DNA from: Chiridota heheva
Taxonomy: Eukaryota > Echinodermata > Holothuroidea > Apodida > Chiridotidae
Reading direction: 5' to 3'
Length of the DNA stretch: 64,000 nucleotides
Assembly (NCBI GenBank): GCA_020152595.1
Contig: JAIGNY010001856.1
Span: 1,506,001-1,570,000, forward strand
Part shown: positions 1 to 11,099 of the stretch, one piece after another
Numbering within the stretch: position 1 is the stretch's first letter
Layout: the number at the start of each line of letters is the position of its first letter
The notes under the pieces: model-generated
The model's database searches: none
Seen by the model: only the letters and a program-made list of their open reading frames with translations
Told to the model about the DNA's origin: nothing
Translations under genes and position numbers: made by a program

Positions 1-311
1 AACCGGATGGATTTCTGTATACGAAATGGATTTAAAAATGGATTTATGTACACACTTCTATCAATGTACTTGCTGCAAAGTTTGTTGTTTTCTGGATGTA
101 TGTCTTATTTGTCATTCTTGTACATTGCAGCAAAATAAGTTTTTTAAATGCTACACCTCCGCCTGAAATTCACCTGGAACATGCAAAATCTTGAAATCTA
201 CAATAAAACATAAAAGACAACAAGTTTTTGCCTTATTGTACAGTTCAATAATTTCTTTCATCACGAAAGAACAGAAGAAAAAAAAATGGAAAACAATGGT
301 TTGATACTTAC

Positions 312-1056
312 CAACAACAACAGGAGGATCTTCTACGTCTGGTTCTGGTACCTTTACTGGCTCAGCGACTGGTGGTGCCGGGGGCTTCACTGGTATTGAA
401 GATGTCCCTTTGGTCCATGCATTCACTTTTGGAGGTGGTGCAGCTGCAATCACCCTTTTCAAATTCTCTGCTTCCTTTTGCTCTTTCAAAGGTTCTTTTT
501 CTTTGGGTGTTGTCGTAGTTCTTGGACCATTCTCTGCATTTCTTGGAGGTGGCCCAACCCCTCTCCTATTATTAGCTGGTTTAGACTTTCTAGAATCTAC
601 CCGATTTCTATTTTTGGGTGACTTGGACTCCTTATTCGGAGCCTTTTCACTTTGAGTCCTTGATTTTAATTGCTGTTCATGAAAATTCTTATTGGTTTGT
701 ACACCATCTGAAGCTTGCACTTTTGGAGCAATGGTTGACCCCGGACTATCACTCCCTGTGGCAGCTTGCCTCTGAAGCCAAACATTTACCTTCGGTGGGG
801 GAGCTGGTACATAATGCTTTTTCTCTGGGGGCAGCCTTGTAGTACTTTCTAATTTTGAAGCTTCCCCTGCAGATTCAACATCTGTTCCATTAGGTTTTAC
901 ATTTTCTTTACTCTCTTCATGGGAAATATCATTTTCTTGAACAGGTGACTGATTTGTTTTCAAATCTTCCTTATGATTACAAACAATGCTACTGTATGAT
1001 GACGGCTGATTTGCTACTTCTGCTGCCATTTTGAACTGAGCTTCAGAACAACTCAT
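312..1056 (-). CDS. LARP1: LARP1-like protein, first coding exon
   Basis: The exon encodes about 248 residues from the ATG at 1056 to a GTAAGT splice donor at 311-306; the frame read past it becomes low-complexity intron. The protein is polar, basic and proline-rich, and carries two copies of a PPPKVN(V/A)W motif (near residues 86-93 and 207-214). The second, APPPKVNAWTK, closely resembles the APPPKVNPWTK segment of the disordered N-terminus of animal LARP1. LARP1 is a cytoplasmic RNA-binding protein that controls translation and stability of 5'TOP mRNAs downstream of mTORC1. The La module and DM15 repeats would lie in exons beyond the left edge. A second Met about ten codons in (MAAEVANQ) could be the true start. 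A possible acceptor AG at 1067-1068 would put untranslated exon sequence further upstream. Identification rests mainly on the short motif and composition. Confidence 0.62.
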
Positions 1057-2267
1057 GTGACAACACCTTGAAAATGAGCTTGCAAAAAGTATGCTGCCAG
1101 GTTAAAACGTTTTAGTTCATTATTCCTTGCACATAAATCACTTCCTTCAGTAAATATGGTTTCTACTATTATTGATCAGCTGGCTAACTTTAACCCTTGA
1201 CACAAAGTTAAGAAGAGTGAGACTGAGAACAACAATTATCTTAAACTTTAAAATTATTACATATTAGGTAATTTGGAAGTGGGCCTAATATTATGAGGAT
1301 AGTTTTGCTCAGCATAGGATTGTTTTACTAATTCAGGCCCAGTTAGGTCTAGGCCTAATTGCTTTTTGACGGTGTGTGTTGGTCAATGCAGTAACGTTAC
1401 AGCTGTTCAGTAGGCTTTGCCCCACACTGTTAGTTCACTTCAATTTGGACACTGACTTGAGGCAGAAGGATTTAAATATTAAACAACTTCTAACAGCTGG
1501 CCTTGATAAGTTATCAAAAGGTTTCAATAATATTATTAAAATAACACTTTAAAAATGGACCCAGAGCCAGAATAACAATATGAATGATGAAGACTCAGTT
1601 TATCTTCAACTTGCAGAGTTGGGCCTAGCCAAATTTTTGTGAACACAGATTACAAAAGCAATAAGCCTCAAATTGTAGGCCTAACGTTACCTACTTGGAA
1701 AATGAAAAGCAACTTATTCTCTATGACTGTACCCAACATGTAGGGAAAACACTGTTTTCTGTGTAGTTCTTCAGTAAAACAGGCATACAACAAGGCCCTA
1801 GCAAGCATAGGGCCTAGGCCTACTGGGTACTGTACAGTATGTTCATAAGCTGTTGGGCCTAGCCTAATGTTACACCACAGCACTGGAAGAAAGCCAGTAA
1901 CCTCTAATGGTAGGATAGAACCTTTTTTCCTCAATTTTCACGATGGATGACAAACATAAACGAGAGAAAATAAACCGACCTCGAAGCATATCCACAGTTT
2001 TATTCAAATCCTATCGTGAAGTAGAAAAACACATTTATATTTAAATATATCAAACAACGAAGCTGTGCTAATAACGAAGATAGGACAAAAGTATGCTGCG
2101 TTCCGTCCTAATTTCCCAGACGGGCACATGTCCTATGCATAGGCGCTCGATCGAGTTATAGTGTTAAATTAGGCCTTTAGTGTATTAATTATGCGCACGT
2201 AGTAATATTACACACATATTGCACACTATGCATTGAGAATGCGCAAGTGCCATGACTCCTGATGTAA
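1057..2267. other. Upstream region of the LARP1-like gene
   Basis: No convincing coding sequence here. It should contain the 5' untranslated sequence and promoter of the minus-strand LARP1-like gene, and is comparatively low in repeats. Short words such as TAGGCCTA recur, but I see no clear TATA box or transcription start. Confidence 0.4.
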
Positions 2268-2337
2268 CTACCGGGGGCTTGATGGGGACCTACCGGGGGC
2301 TCGATGGCGAACTACCGGGGGCTCGATGGATTAACTA
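2268..2337. repeat. Short tandem repeat, 22-bp unit, three copies
   Basis: Three near-identical units beginning CTACCGGGGGCT(T/C)GATGG follow one another at 2268, 2290 and 2312, with a partial fourth start. They are GC-rich against AT-rich surroundings. Confidence 0.85.
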
Positions 2338-2572
2338 CAAGTACAGGGGAATTTCCCACACGGAAGGTTGATATTACCAGGGATCTGTTATTAGGGGTAA
2401 CAGATCCTAGTAAGATCCTAGTCGGCGGAACCAGGAGGCACAGGGAGAACCCCCTCCCCTCACACACACACACACACATACTTTTGTCAAAAAAATTAAA
2501 AGTGCCCCTTTTCAAGGAGGAAAGGTGCCCTTTTTCATAGGAAAAGGTGGCCTGAATCTAAATATGAATAGG

Positions 2573-3055
2573 TTAAGTCGGCAAAAATCCTTCTAGAGGA
2601 CATGAACACCAACTGAGCGTAACAAAAGTATGAGAACAAAAAAAATTGACAAGCTTAGCAAGTTTAGCTTTGAAACAGTTTAGACTTGGTGCATGAACAA
2701 TGTATGATGGTAAAGCATTCCAATCTTTTAGTGTTTGAGGAAAGAAGTTTATATAAACATTCTTTTTAGCATAAGGAACGTGGAATTTCAGATCATGGTT
2801 ATTTCTTGTATTAATTCTTGCGTTGGGGATTAGGTTATCATTATCAACGGCGACAAGATTGTTATTGATTTTATATAGCATTTGTAGACTGGTGTTCCTT
2901 CTTCTTATTATTAGCAGGGGCCAATCTAATTTATGAAGCATGTTAGTGGCATTAGATTTATAAGAGTAGTCTGCCATAGACAACCTGGCTGCTCTCCGTT
3001 AAATTGATTCAAGTTTATCTACATCGCACTGGTGATGGGTCCCAGACTGCTGCTG
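2573..3055 (-). mobile_element. Non-LTR retrotransposon fragment, reverse transcriptase C-terminus (CR1/L2-like)
   Basis: The 136-residue open frame plus upstream sequence resembles the extreme C-terminus of CR1/L2-type reverse transcriptases: an RRAAR block, then LDWPLLIIRRR, LQMLYKINN, and a FFPQTLKDWNALP segment followed by an FKAKL end. Upstream, AVWDP and DVDKLESI are also recognisable, but a frameshift separates them and a TAA stop replaces a sense codon just before RRAAR. It is a dead, heavily 5'-truncated copy. Confidence 0.8.
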
Positions 3056-3539
3056 CATTTTTCAGAGAAGGAATACCCTATACCCTTTTAAACATGAGAT
3101 TATATATCTGATCTTTTCATTAAACTTTTGAAGAAAGTATAATATCGTCTTGAAATAGACCAAAAATGTAAAATTTTACAAAGAAAATGAAAGATAACGT
3201 TGTCAGGTTGTGGACCCAAGAGCCTTTTATTCGACTTTTTGTATATATATATACCTGCCAACCCTTTAATTCCTTGATCATAATTTGTAAAAACTCTTTC
3301 AGATTAGTGTGTAAGCCACTCCAAATTTTACATGTGTCATCTATGAAATTGGGCTCATGACAAAATTAACAATGAGAACCTGGGCCCTTGTCGTAGACTC
3401 CCTCGTCTTCTTTTCAAAGTTCGACAAGTGCCCCTTTACAGAGATAAAACTTTAATTTTCTTTCATATATTAAGGACACTGGCAACTTAGCAGAGGGACG
3501 GGAGGGGGCGGGGGCGCATGGCCTTCCTCAGATTTTTCC

Positions 3540-3745
3540 GATGATACTTTTTTACCATGATGGGATAAATTTTAGTCACGGTTTATGTCAATTTTCTTCA
3601 ATTTTCGAGATTTTTCATTCAATGTTCGGGAAATCTCTTTCAATCTTTGGGAAATTACCTTAATTCTCGTACAATTTTTGGAAACTTGTCTTTATTTTGG
3701 AGCAATTTTTTTTCGATTTTCGGTCAATTTTCGGGCTCGAAGTCA
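3540..3745. repeat. Degenerate TTTTCGGGAAATT-type repeat
   Basis: A run of degenerate units of roughly 20-25 bp built on TTTTCGGGAAATT(T/A)CTTTC and ATTTTCGG. It belongs to a dispersed family seen again at 4420-5025, 33180-33290, 47570-48140, 49985-50370, 50985-51190 and 58600-58730. Confidence 0.7.
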
Positions 3746-3980
3746 AGTTTCGCCCCTGATTGCAACGTATAAAATCAGATACACAGTACAGAGAGGGCTA
3801 ACTAAAATCTAGAGATATTGCATATCATGACTTACGACATGAATCATGTGATTGCGTGAAGTCACTTGCAATGTCTGGCCTGTAAGGATGTGGAATGGGT
3901 TTATTAATGGATGGCGTCCTACATTTATTAGCAAACAAACTTGCATAGAACATTCATTAGAATATGGATAACTTCAGACA

Positions 3981-4080
3981 AGTAGCGGAGTAGGGAAGTG
4001 CCCCCCTCCTCCCCGGGTAGCGGAGTAGGGAAGTGCCCTCCTCCCCCTCTTCTCCCCGGGTAGCGGAGTAGGAAAGTGCG
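3981..4080. repeat. Short tandem repeat, about 30-40 bp, three copies
   Basis: Three copies of GTAGCGGAGTAGG(G/A)AAGTGC are separated by C-rich spacers of CCTCCCC type. A poly-A run (15 or more A) follows at 4089. Confidence 0.75.
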
Positions 4081-4419
4081 AGGACTTGTTCTTGCAAAAA
4101 AAAAAAAAAAAGAACTCTTCACAAACAGAAAAAAGAGGGTTGCAAGGCTAAGAGGATTCCCGTCTTACAAGCCTCACGTTAAAATACTTCTATTGACCTT
4201 TGTTAAAATAATATTTCAGGATTTCTTAAACGAATTCCCGGGTGACAGAATCAGAGACGTAGGAAGTGGGTGACAGGCCGGTTTCCCCCTCTTGCACCTT
4301 TGAGAGGATTTTACCTGCCCAGTAATATACTTTCTGCCCGGTTGGGGGTAAAATTTGAAATTCATCAACCTAAACTAAAAAAATAGAATACAAATTTAAC
4401 AAACAGTTGTAAAATTTTA

Positions 4420-5025
4420 ATATTACTAGAAAATTTTTCCAAAAACTTCACTAACATTGAAGAAAATTTCCTTACAAATGAAAAAAAGTTCCCGGCATTT
4501 GAAGAGAGCTTCCCTAAAATGAAAAAAAAAATCCGATAATTGAAGAAAATGTCCCGAAAAATGAAAACAAAATCTCAACAATTAAAGAAAGCTGCTCTAT
4601 AATGAAGGAAATTTCCTGAAAATCAAAGAAAATGTCCTGAAAAAATGAAAGTAATTTTCCAAAAATTGCCTCTGTACTGCATGAAAAAATAAGTCTCCAC
4701 GAAACGTTGCTGCTTATCGGGAATTATGTTTTAATTTTCAGGAAATCTCTTTAAATTTTTTGAGAATTTTCTTTCATTTTCGGGTAGCTTTTACCAATCG
4801 GGAATTTGTTTTCATATTTCGGGATATCTTCTTCAATTTTCGAAAAACTCCTTCATTATAGGGAAGCTTTCTTCAATTGTTGGGAATATTCTTTCATTTT
4901 TCGGACGTTTTCGGGAAATTTCTTTCATTATAAGAAAGATTTCTTCAATTTTCGGGAAATTTCCCTTATTTTCAGGAAGCTTTCTTCAATTGTCGGGAAA
5001 TCTGTTTCATTTTTCAGGACACTAT
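4420..5025. repeat. Fold-back repeat: two inverted arms of the CCCGAAAATTGAAGAAA family
   Basis: The left arm (about 4420-4675) is made of TTCC(C/T)GAAAATGAA-type units. The right arm (about 4725-5025) holds the reverse complement, TTCATTTTCGGGAA-type units. A spacer of about 50 bp separates them, so the region could fold into a long imperfect hairpin. No coding capacity and no clear target-site duplication were found. Confidence 0.7.
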
Positions 5026-5069
5026 AGATCACGTCCTCCCCCTTCCCCACTTTTTCGAAAAATAACAAA

Positions 5070-6440
5070 AGTGCTCCTCAATTATTGTCCTAATAGTAAG
5101 AAACTGACGACTTCGTCAGTCCCATGTACGGGAGGAATGTGTCCCCCATTGCAAAAGTGCCCCATTCTAAAAATGAAGTGCTCTTTTGACTTTACTTTGG
5201 TTTTGTTTTGGGATCACTTATTCTATCCACAGATTGGGATAGGGGGGACAAATGACTTGAAAAGTGCCCCATAAAAGGCTGTGCCCTCTCCCCATTGTTC
5301 GACAGCTTCCTACTCCCCATGCATATACTTGCAGTTCCAAGACAATTTTATGTGCTTCTTTCAATATGAATTGTCTTTTGTTTAATTTTGTTTATCCTTA
5401 AGATGGTGTTTTGCATGCCGTTTACAAGCTCATATATTTGCCCACGTACCTTACACTTTCTATATATTTTCTTTTAGAGTAATAGGCCAGTGCGTTAAAA
5501 ACCCTCTTGGATTTTCAATTATGATTTCACACTCTATACCGCACTTCTCACCATGGGTGCAGTCAGAGGAAAGACCGGGTCAGATAGACCACCGCCCCTA
5601 ACGGATTTTCAAAAGTCCAGAATTGTTGCTAAAAGGTCAAAAAATTTGATTAAATGGTCGAGAAATTTTGCTAAAAGGTTAAGAAATTTTGCTAAAATGT
5701 CCGTTGAGATTTTGAGGCAAAGACTCTAACTGCCCGAATAGTTGAAAGTGTTATTTTGACACAATTTTGAAAAACAAATTAATGCCATCAGCACTTTTTT
5801 CTTTTACGCTATACACCACTGATCACTTTTAAACACTGATGAAATCTTTGAAATGAACTCCTAAACATAGAAATGGAGAGCACAAGGGGCACGTGCTTCC
5901 TCACGTTTCCGAAAAATGACCAAAGTGCCCCTTTTGAAATTGAAAAATGATTCTAAATTATTTTAAAATGTGCAAGATCTGGTTGAATGTGCGCACACTT
6001 TTTACACAAATCTTACAAAAGTGCCCCAACAAAACAAAGTGCCCCACCAAAATGAAGTGCCCCTTAAATACTGACCCAGTCGTAGGAAACTGGCGACTGT
6101 TGTCAGTCCCATGTACGGGAGGACTGCGTCCCCATTGGAAAAGTGCCCCTTTTGAAAATGAAGTGCACCTTAAGTACTGACCCAATAGTAGGAAACTGGC
6201 GACTGTTGTCAGTCCCTTGTACGGAAGGACTGCGTCCCCTTTGGAAAAGTGCCCCTTTTGAAAATGAAGTGCACCTCAAGTACTGACCCAATAGTAGGAA
6301 ACTGGCGACTGTTGTCAGTTCCATGTACAAGAGGACTGCGTCCCCATTTGAAAAGTGCCCTTTGAAAATGAAGTGCCCCTTTTACTTAACTTTGCTGTTT
6401 TGGGCTCACTTATTCTATATACAGATTGGGATGGTGGCAG
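5070..6440. repeat. AAGTGCCCC repeat family, including a 106-bp tandem repeat
   Basis: Three units of about 106 bp run in tandem from about 6050 to 6375. Each contains AGGAAACTGGCGACTG, TGTACGGGAGGACTGCG and AAAAGTGCCCCTTTTG. A diverged copy lies at 5070-5240. Both copies are followed by the same tail (TCACTTATTCTAT then CAGATTGGGAT at about 5215 and 6405), so a larger block was duplicated. Open frames through this region are by-products of the repeat. Confidence 0.75.
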
Positions 6441-6449
6441 CGATGTCGG

Positions 6450-8029
6450 AACCACGAAGGTAAAGAGACGACTGCGCCCTTGCCCTAGAGTGAAGGGGCA
6501 GAGGTGCCCTTTTGAAAGTTATATTAAATCATAGGGCATTCTTGAAGCTTGAAAATAGATAGAAATCCACTCACTTACAAATCACATAGAAGATGTAACA
6601 TACATTTAGTATGTATTTGAAACAATTAAAGCATTCCATTTACCAGGGGCCCGACACAGAGGGCTGTGGTAAAAGGGGACATGGCCTCAATAATTTTCAA
6701 AGCAGTAATTTTCAAAATTATACCTTTTAACTATTCGCTTGATGGGCAATTGACAACATTGGCACTGGCTCTCACATCTGAAACCCATAGGTGGGATTTA
6801 CTTACCGAAAGTCAAAAGTGGGAGGTATCTAAAGCTAAAATAAGCTGGGGGGAGATTACAAAATCACGTTAAGATACAAAAAAATCACCATATAAAAGTA
6901 AACATTTGGAAAAAAATTCCTCCTGCTTAAGTAGAGGGACGCGTTCCCTCCACTCTTTCGAAAACTGACAAAAGCGCTCCTTTCTGAAAATGAAAAAGTA
7001 CTCTCACTTGATTTTCTGCCCCTTTGCCCCGAGTTTCTTCCGTCCGACACCACAGGATGACATTTGCATATGACTTGGGAAGTGCCCGGACCTTAGAGGT
7101 CGTGCCCCTCACTTTTCGAAAGCTTCCTACACCCCTGCTCCTAAACGGAGTATTGATTTCAATATGTTTCTTAATTAGTAGGAACTATTCTCTCGTATAT
7201 GAAGAAGAAAAACAAAACTCACGGGCTGACGGTAATATTCATTTAAATCATACATTATTGTTGAGAGTAAAATTGTGAACCTAAATGTTACCTTTTGTGA
7301 ATCACTTTGACTTAGGATGTGCATCTAGGTATGGTGATCTGATTGGCTGGGTGAAGGAGGTGGCAGTAGGGCACGTGTCTTCCCTATTGGGGAAAAAGTA
7401 TAATGAAGACATAAAAAAAAGGGCAAAAGAGTCATTTGTTAACATATAACTATTATCTCCATTCAAGCAATAATATCTGGTGCCACATAGTGATAGTTTT
7501 ATGTGTAAAACATCACAAAAATGTAAGAGGTCAAATAGTGACGCCCCCATAAAAACAAATCCTGGATCCATCTGATCACTGCTCTGGACCTTTCAATCTA
7601 TAGTTCTTACATGAATGAGAATCGGCCGTCATTGAAGTGAACAGTTGAAAGTTCTAATGGCGATACATCATAATTATAGATATGCATCAGACAGTCGGGG
7701 GCGCCCGTCAACCTCCAGAAAACCGCCAATAATATCAGCATTGTAACGGGATTTACTATTTAGAATGTTTTGTAGCAAAATGCAAAATAAAATCCCTATA
7801 AATGAATTAGAAAATGAATAGATCAAAAGTCACGAAATCAGAAATATCTACACCCTGAGTAGTCAATTGTATTGATCATTATACGGAATATGGAATGTCC
7901 CAAATAATGTGAAAGGCAAATAGGGGGTCCTTAAAATGGTTTAGGAGGCTTTTCATCACTTCCATAAAACCAATTGAACTTGGTGTATCAGTATATTAGA
8001 CAACATTCAGAAGCAAGTTATGCATAATT
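6450..8029. other. Intergenic sequence without recognisable genes
   Basis: Only short open frames without recognisable protein motifs occur here. Scattered AGTGCCC words (about 6950-7110) suggest diverged pieces of the neighbouring repeat family. Confidence 0.5.
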
Positions 8030-8080
8030 GCAGTAGCTCAGTGGTCAGGGCGTTGGTCTCGTACTCAATCGAATCGAATA
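8030..8080 (+). mobile_element. tRNA-derived SINE, 5' head fragment
   Basis: The segment GCAGTAGCTCAGTGGTCAGG has the pol III A-box pattern and is nearly identical to the head of the more complete minus-strand SINE at 9726-9958. It is cut off after about 50 bp, where a 33-bp minisatellite begins. Confidence 0.65.
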
Positions 8081-8094
8081 TGGTCTTTTTCAAG

Positions 8095-8720
8095 TGTTCA
8101 TACTACGCATGATATACACAGACTACTATATCACATTACGCCTGATATACACAGACTACTATGTCACATTACGCCTGATATACACAGAATACTATATCAC
8201 ATTACACCTGTTATACACACTACTATATCACATTACGCCTGATATACACAGACTACTATATCACATTACGCCTGATATACACAGACTACTATATCACATT
8301 ACGCCTGATATACACAGACTACTATATCACATCGCGCCTGATATACACAGACTACTATATCACATTACACCTGTTATACACATTACTATATCACAATACG
8401 CCTGATATACACAGACTACTATATAATATTACGCCTGATATACAGACTACTATATCACATTACACCTGTTATACACACTACTATATCACATTACGCCTGA
8501 TATACACAGACTACTATATAACATTACGCCTGATATACAGACTACTATATCACATTACACCTGTTATACACACTACTATATCACATTACGCCTGATATAC
8601 AGACTACTATATCACATTACGCCTGATATACACAGACTACTATATAACTTCCAAATAGCACAATTACGCCTGATATACACAGACTACTATATCACATTAT
8701 GCCTGATATACACAGACTAC
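8095..8720. repeat. Minisatellite, 33-bp unit, about 19 copies
   Basis: The unit is TACGCCTGATATACACAGAC followed by TACTATATCACAT. Some copies are shortened by loss of CACA, and some carry TTACACCTGTTATACACAC. The 103-residue frame across it (8094-8405) just reads the repeat. Confidence 0.9.
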
Positions 8721-8729
8721 TATTTCACT

Positions 8730-9720
8730 TCCAAATAGCACACTGAGTAAGAAAAATTATTTCAGCAACAGTTATTACCATCAAATAGATCCTATTTTTG
8801 TTTATAGTAGCATAGAACACGTATGGAAATCCATTAAGTGCACTCATGATAAAGTCCACCTGTTAAGCTATTTATCATTTCAAACCAATTAAGGAATACT
8901 TCAAGTCAAATGGATTTGGCTTTTTACGGATATGATTTTAATATAATGTCTTCATTGCATATACGTACATGATTGCGATTGACACCAAACTCTTGAAATC
9001 ATCAACCCATATGACGATGAAAGAGCATTTCCAATTAACTTTTTTACTTTCACAGTGATGGATATTGATCAGGGAATAATAAAATCCATTAACATGTTTA
9101 ACGCTTAATCTTAAACTGTGTTTATCTATTGAAGCAAAGAAAATATTACAAATGGAGGAAGACTGAAGAATTACATAGGATTTCTCAAATAAATCACGTG
9201 ACTGCAGCTAAGTGAGGCTGACACAATATCATGTGAAATCAATTGATATAAACCTGTTTGATAAATGTGTTTATATCGGATGTTCATTGGAGGAATATCA
9301 ATGAGACGATGGGTATTAATAGAGCTATTATACGAATTTACTCGTTCTGTTCTAGCAAACCTTTAATGTCAGACATCGATGGATTCTAAATAGAATTCAT
9401 AATTTTTGCTCAAGATGTTTTTAGCTGTTAATATTAGAGTAAGCCGAATATTTTTTTTCATCAGCAGTGATAATTGTACCCAATAAACTATACATTATTA
9501 TCTCAATTAAATAGCTTGAGGGATTGTCAACAACTCATTAATTCATCTGTTTCAAAAGACTGAAAGATGCAATTGTGATTTCAAGTTTTGGGATATTTTA
9601 GGGAATCTTCGCAATAGCTACGAATGTTAATTACAGTGTGTCACACCGTTTCGTTTTGGAAGAAGTTAACGAGAATAATAACAAATTGCGAGTTGCATTT
9701 TGAACATTTCTGTACGTTCT
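8730..9720. other. Intergenic sequence, nothing recognised
   Basis: AT-rich unique-looking sequence upstream of the channel gene. I see no coding sequence, RNA gene or repeat array. Confidence 0.4.
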
Positions 9721-9725
9721 AAGTT

Positions 9726-9958
9726 AAATCCCCATCAAGCCGGTGCTTAGCCGGTGAGTGTAGGCCCTGGATGGGACACAGTCCATCGCAGGCTAACTCC
9801 CCTGGTATTCATTTCACAATTGCGGAAATTGGAGCAAATGGGATCAAATGTCTTGCAAGCTCAAAGAGCAGCACATCACCCTAAATGAGATTCGATCCAG
9901 TACGAAACTCGATTGAGTACGAGACTGACGCCCTAACCACTGAGCTACTGCACTCCCT
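9726..9958 (-). mobile_element. tRNA-derived SINE
   Basis: On the minus strand the element starts with GCAGTAGCTCAGTGGTTAGG (A-box), continues through an anticodon-arm-like stretch, then GATCGAATCTC (degenerate B-box), and a non-tRNA body ending near 9726. Its head matches the fragment at 8030-8080. It lies about 350 bp upstream of the channel start codon. Confidence 0.7.
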
Positions 9959-10302
9959 GATAATGCGTTCTATCTTTGACCGTTAATGTTAAGAGTATGT
10001 GTCGTTAACATTCAAACCGATGTCTCAAGTTTGAAAAGCGATAACTTGCCTTCCCTCTCATATACCGTAATTTGGCTTAGACTTTGTGAAATATGTTTAT
10101 TTCATTTGATATTTTTGAGAAACAAAACGTATTGTGCGGAAGGATTTAAATCCCTTACTTGATCCATCTCATGCATTAGAGTGTAAATTTCAACGTGATA
10201 GAAGACGTTTATAACTTTAATTTGACTTTGTTGATGCAGAACCGTAAACTGACCGGAAATGACAGGTTTGGAAGACACGTGATGTTGACTAACTATTAAA
10301 AA

Positions 10303-11087
10303 ATGAATAAACCAGATGTCTCATCTGGGATCATGGACAAAGCAGAGTTGCAGGAATCACGTCTAGTTTATGTCTCAACTGGGATCATGGACAAAGCAGA
10401 GTTGCGGGAATCACGGGAAAGTTGTACACGGTCGGAAATTCCGGAATTTCTCCACTATGAAGATTTCGAGGAAAACTCACTCACCACGACAATAACTAAT
10501 CGACCGGGTATGCAAAGCCAACCAGATAAACCATCACAGGTGGACACACCACACGCAGGTCAATCATCAAAGGTAGACACGATATACCCAGGTCAGCCAT
10601 CACAGGTGGACACACCACACCCAATTGGACCACACATAGACATACTACAAACGAACCAAGGAGTTGCCAGGCCAACCACCTGGGCGAATCACCTACAGCC
10701 AGGAATTCCTGGGTTAATCCCTGACGAAGATTCCTTTGCTTCCCAGGTTGAACCCATTTTTATGTTAGATTGGAAAACTTTGGTACCACCGCAGATGCAG
10801 GGACCCATCTCCAGAATAATCTCAAAGCACAAGAAAGGAGGACAATCGAATGGTCAAGAAGGTGAAGATGGGGAGCAAGACCATGGCGAGGTCGAACAGG
10901 AGGAAAGTGATCCTCCTGAATACGATGACCTCGAGCAGGTCAATCAACCGGTGCCGCTTGATGAAGATGAAAGGTATTACAAAGAAATGAAGCGAATCAA
11001 CAGAAAATTGTGGAAAGAATTTATAAACACGACAACTCTCCATGGATTGAATTATATGAGTAACAGGGAGCATTCACGAAGACGGAG
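10303..11087 (+). CDS. DEG/ENaC channel exon 1 (cytoplasmic N-terminus, HG motif)
   Basis: This exon encodes residues 1-261 plus two bases of codon 262. An in-frame TAA lies six bases upstream of the ATG, so this is the first possible start. The protein begins with a duplicated block ending GIMDKAEL(Q/R)ESR (residues 9-20 and 27-38). A proline-rich stretch follows with three QVDTPH-like repeats (about 79-106), then an acidic segment with DPPEYDDL (203-210), a perfect PPxYxxL motif of the type bound by Nedd4-family WW domains. The exon ends with KLWKEFINTTTLHGLNYM, the conserved pre-TM1 segment whose HG controls gating. The donor is GGAG/GTAAGA. The region before residue 220 matches no family I know and may be lineage-specific. 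Confidence 0.9.
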
Positions 11088-11099
11088 GTAAGATTACAT

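Noticed and set aside
1668-1934. 88-codon minus-strand frame upstream of the LARP1-like exon
   Set aside because: No recognisable motif or splice context; probably chance.
8030-8080. Functional tRNA gene
   Set aside because: Only an A-box-like head is present; no acceptor stem or B-box, so a SINE fragment is the better call.
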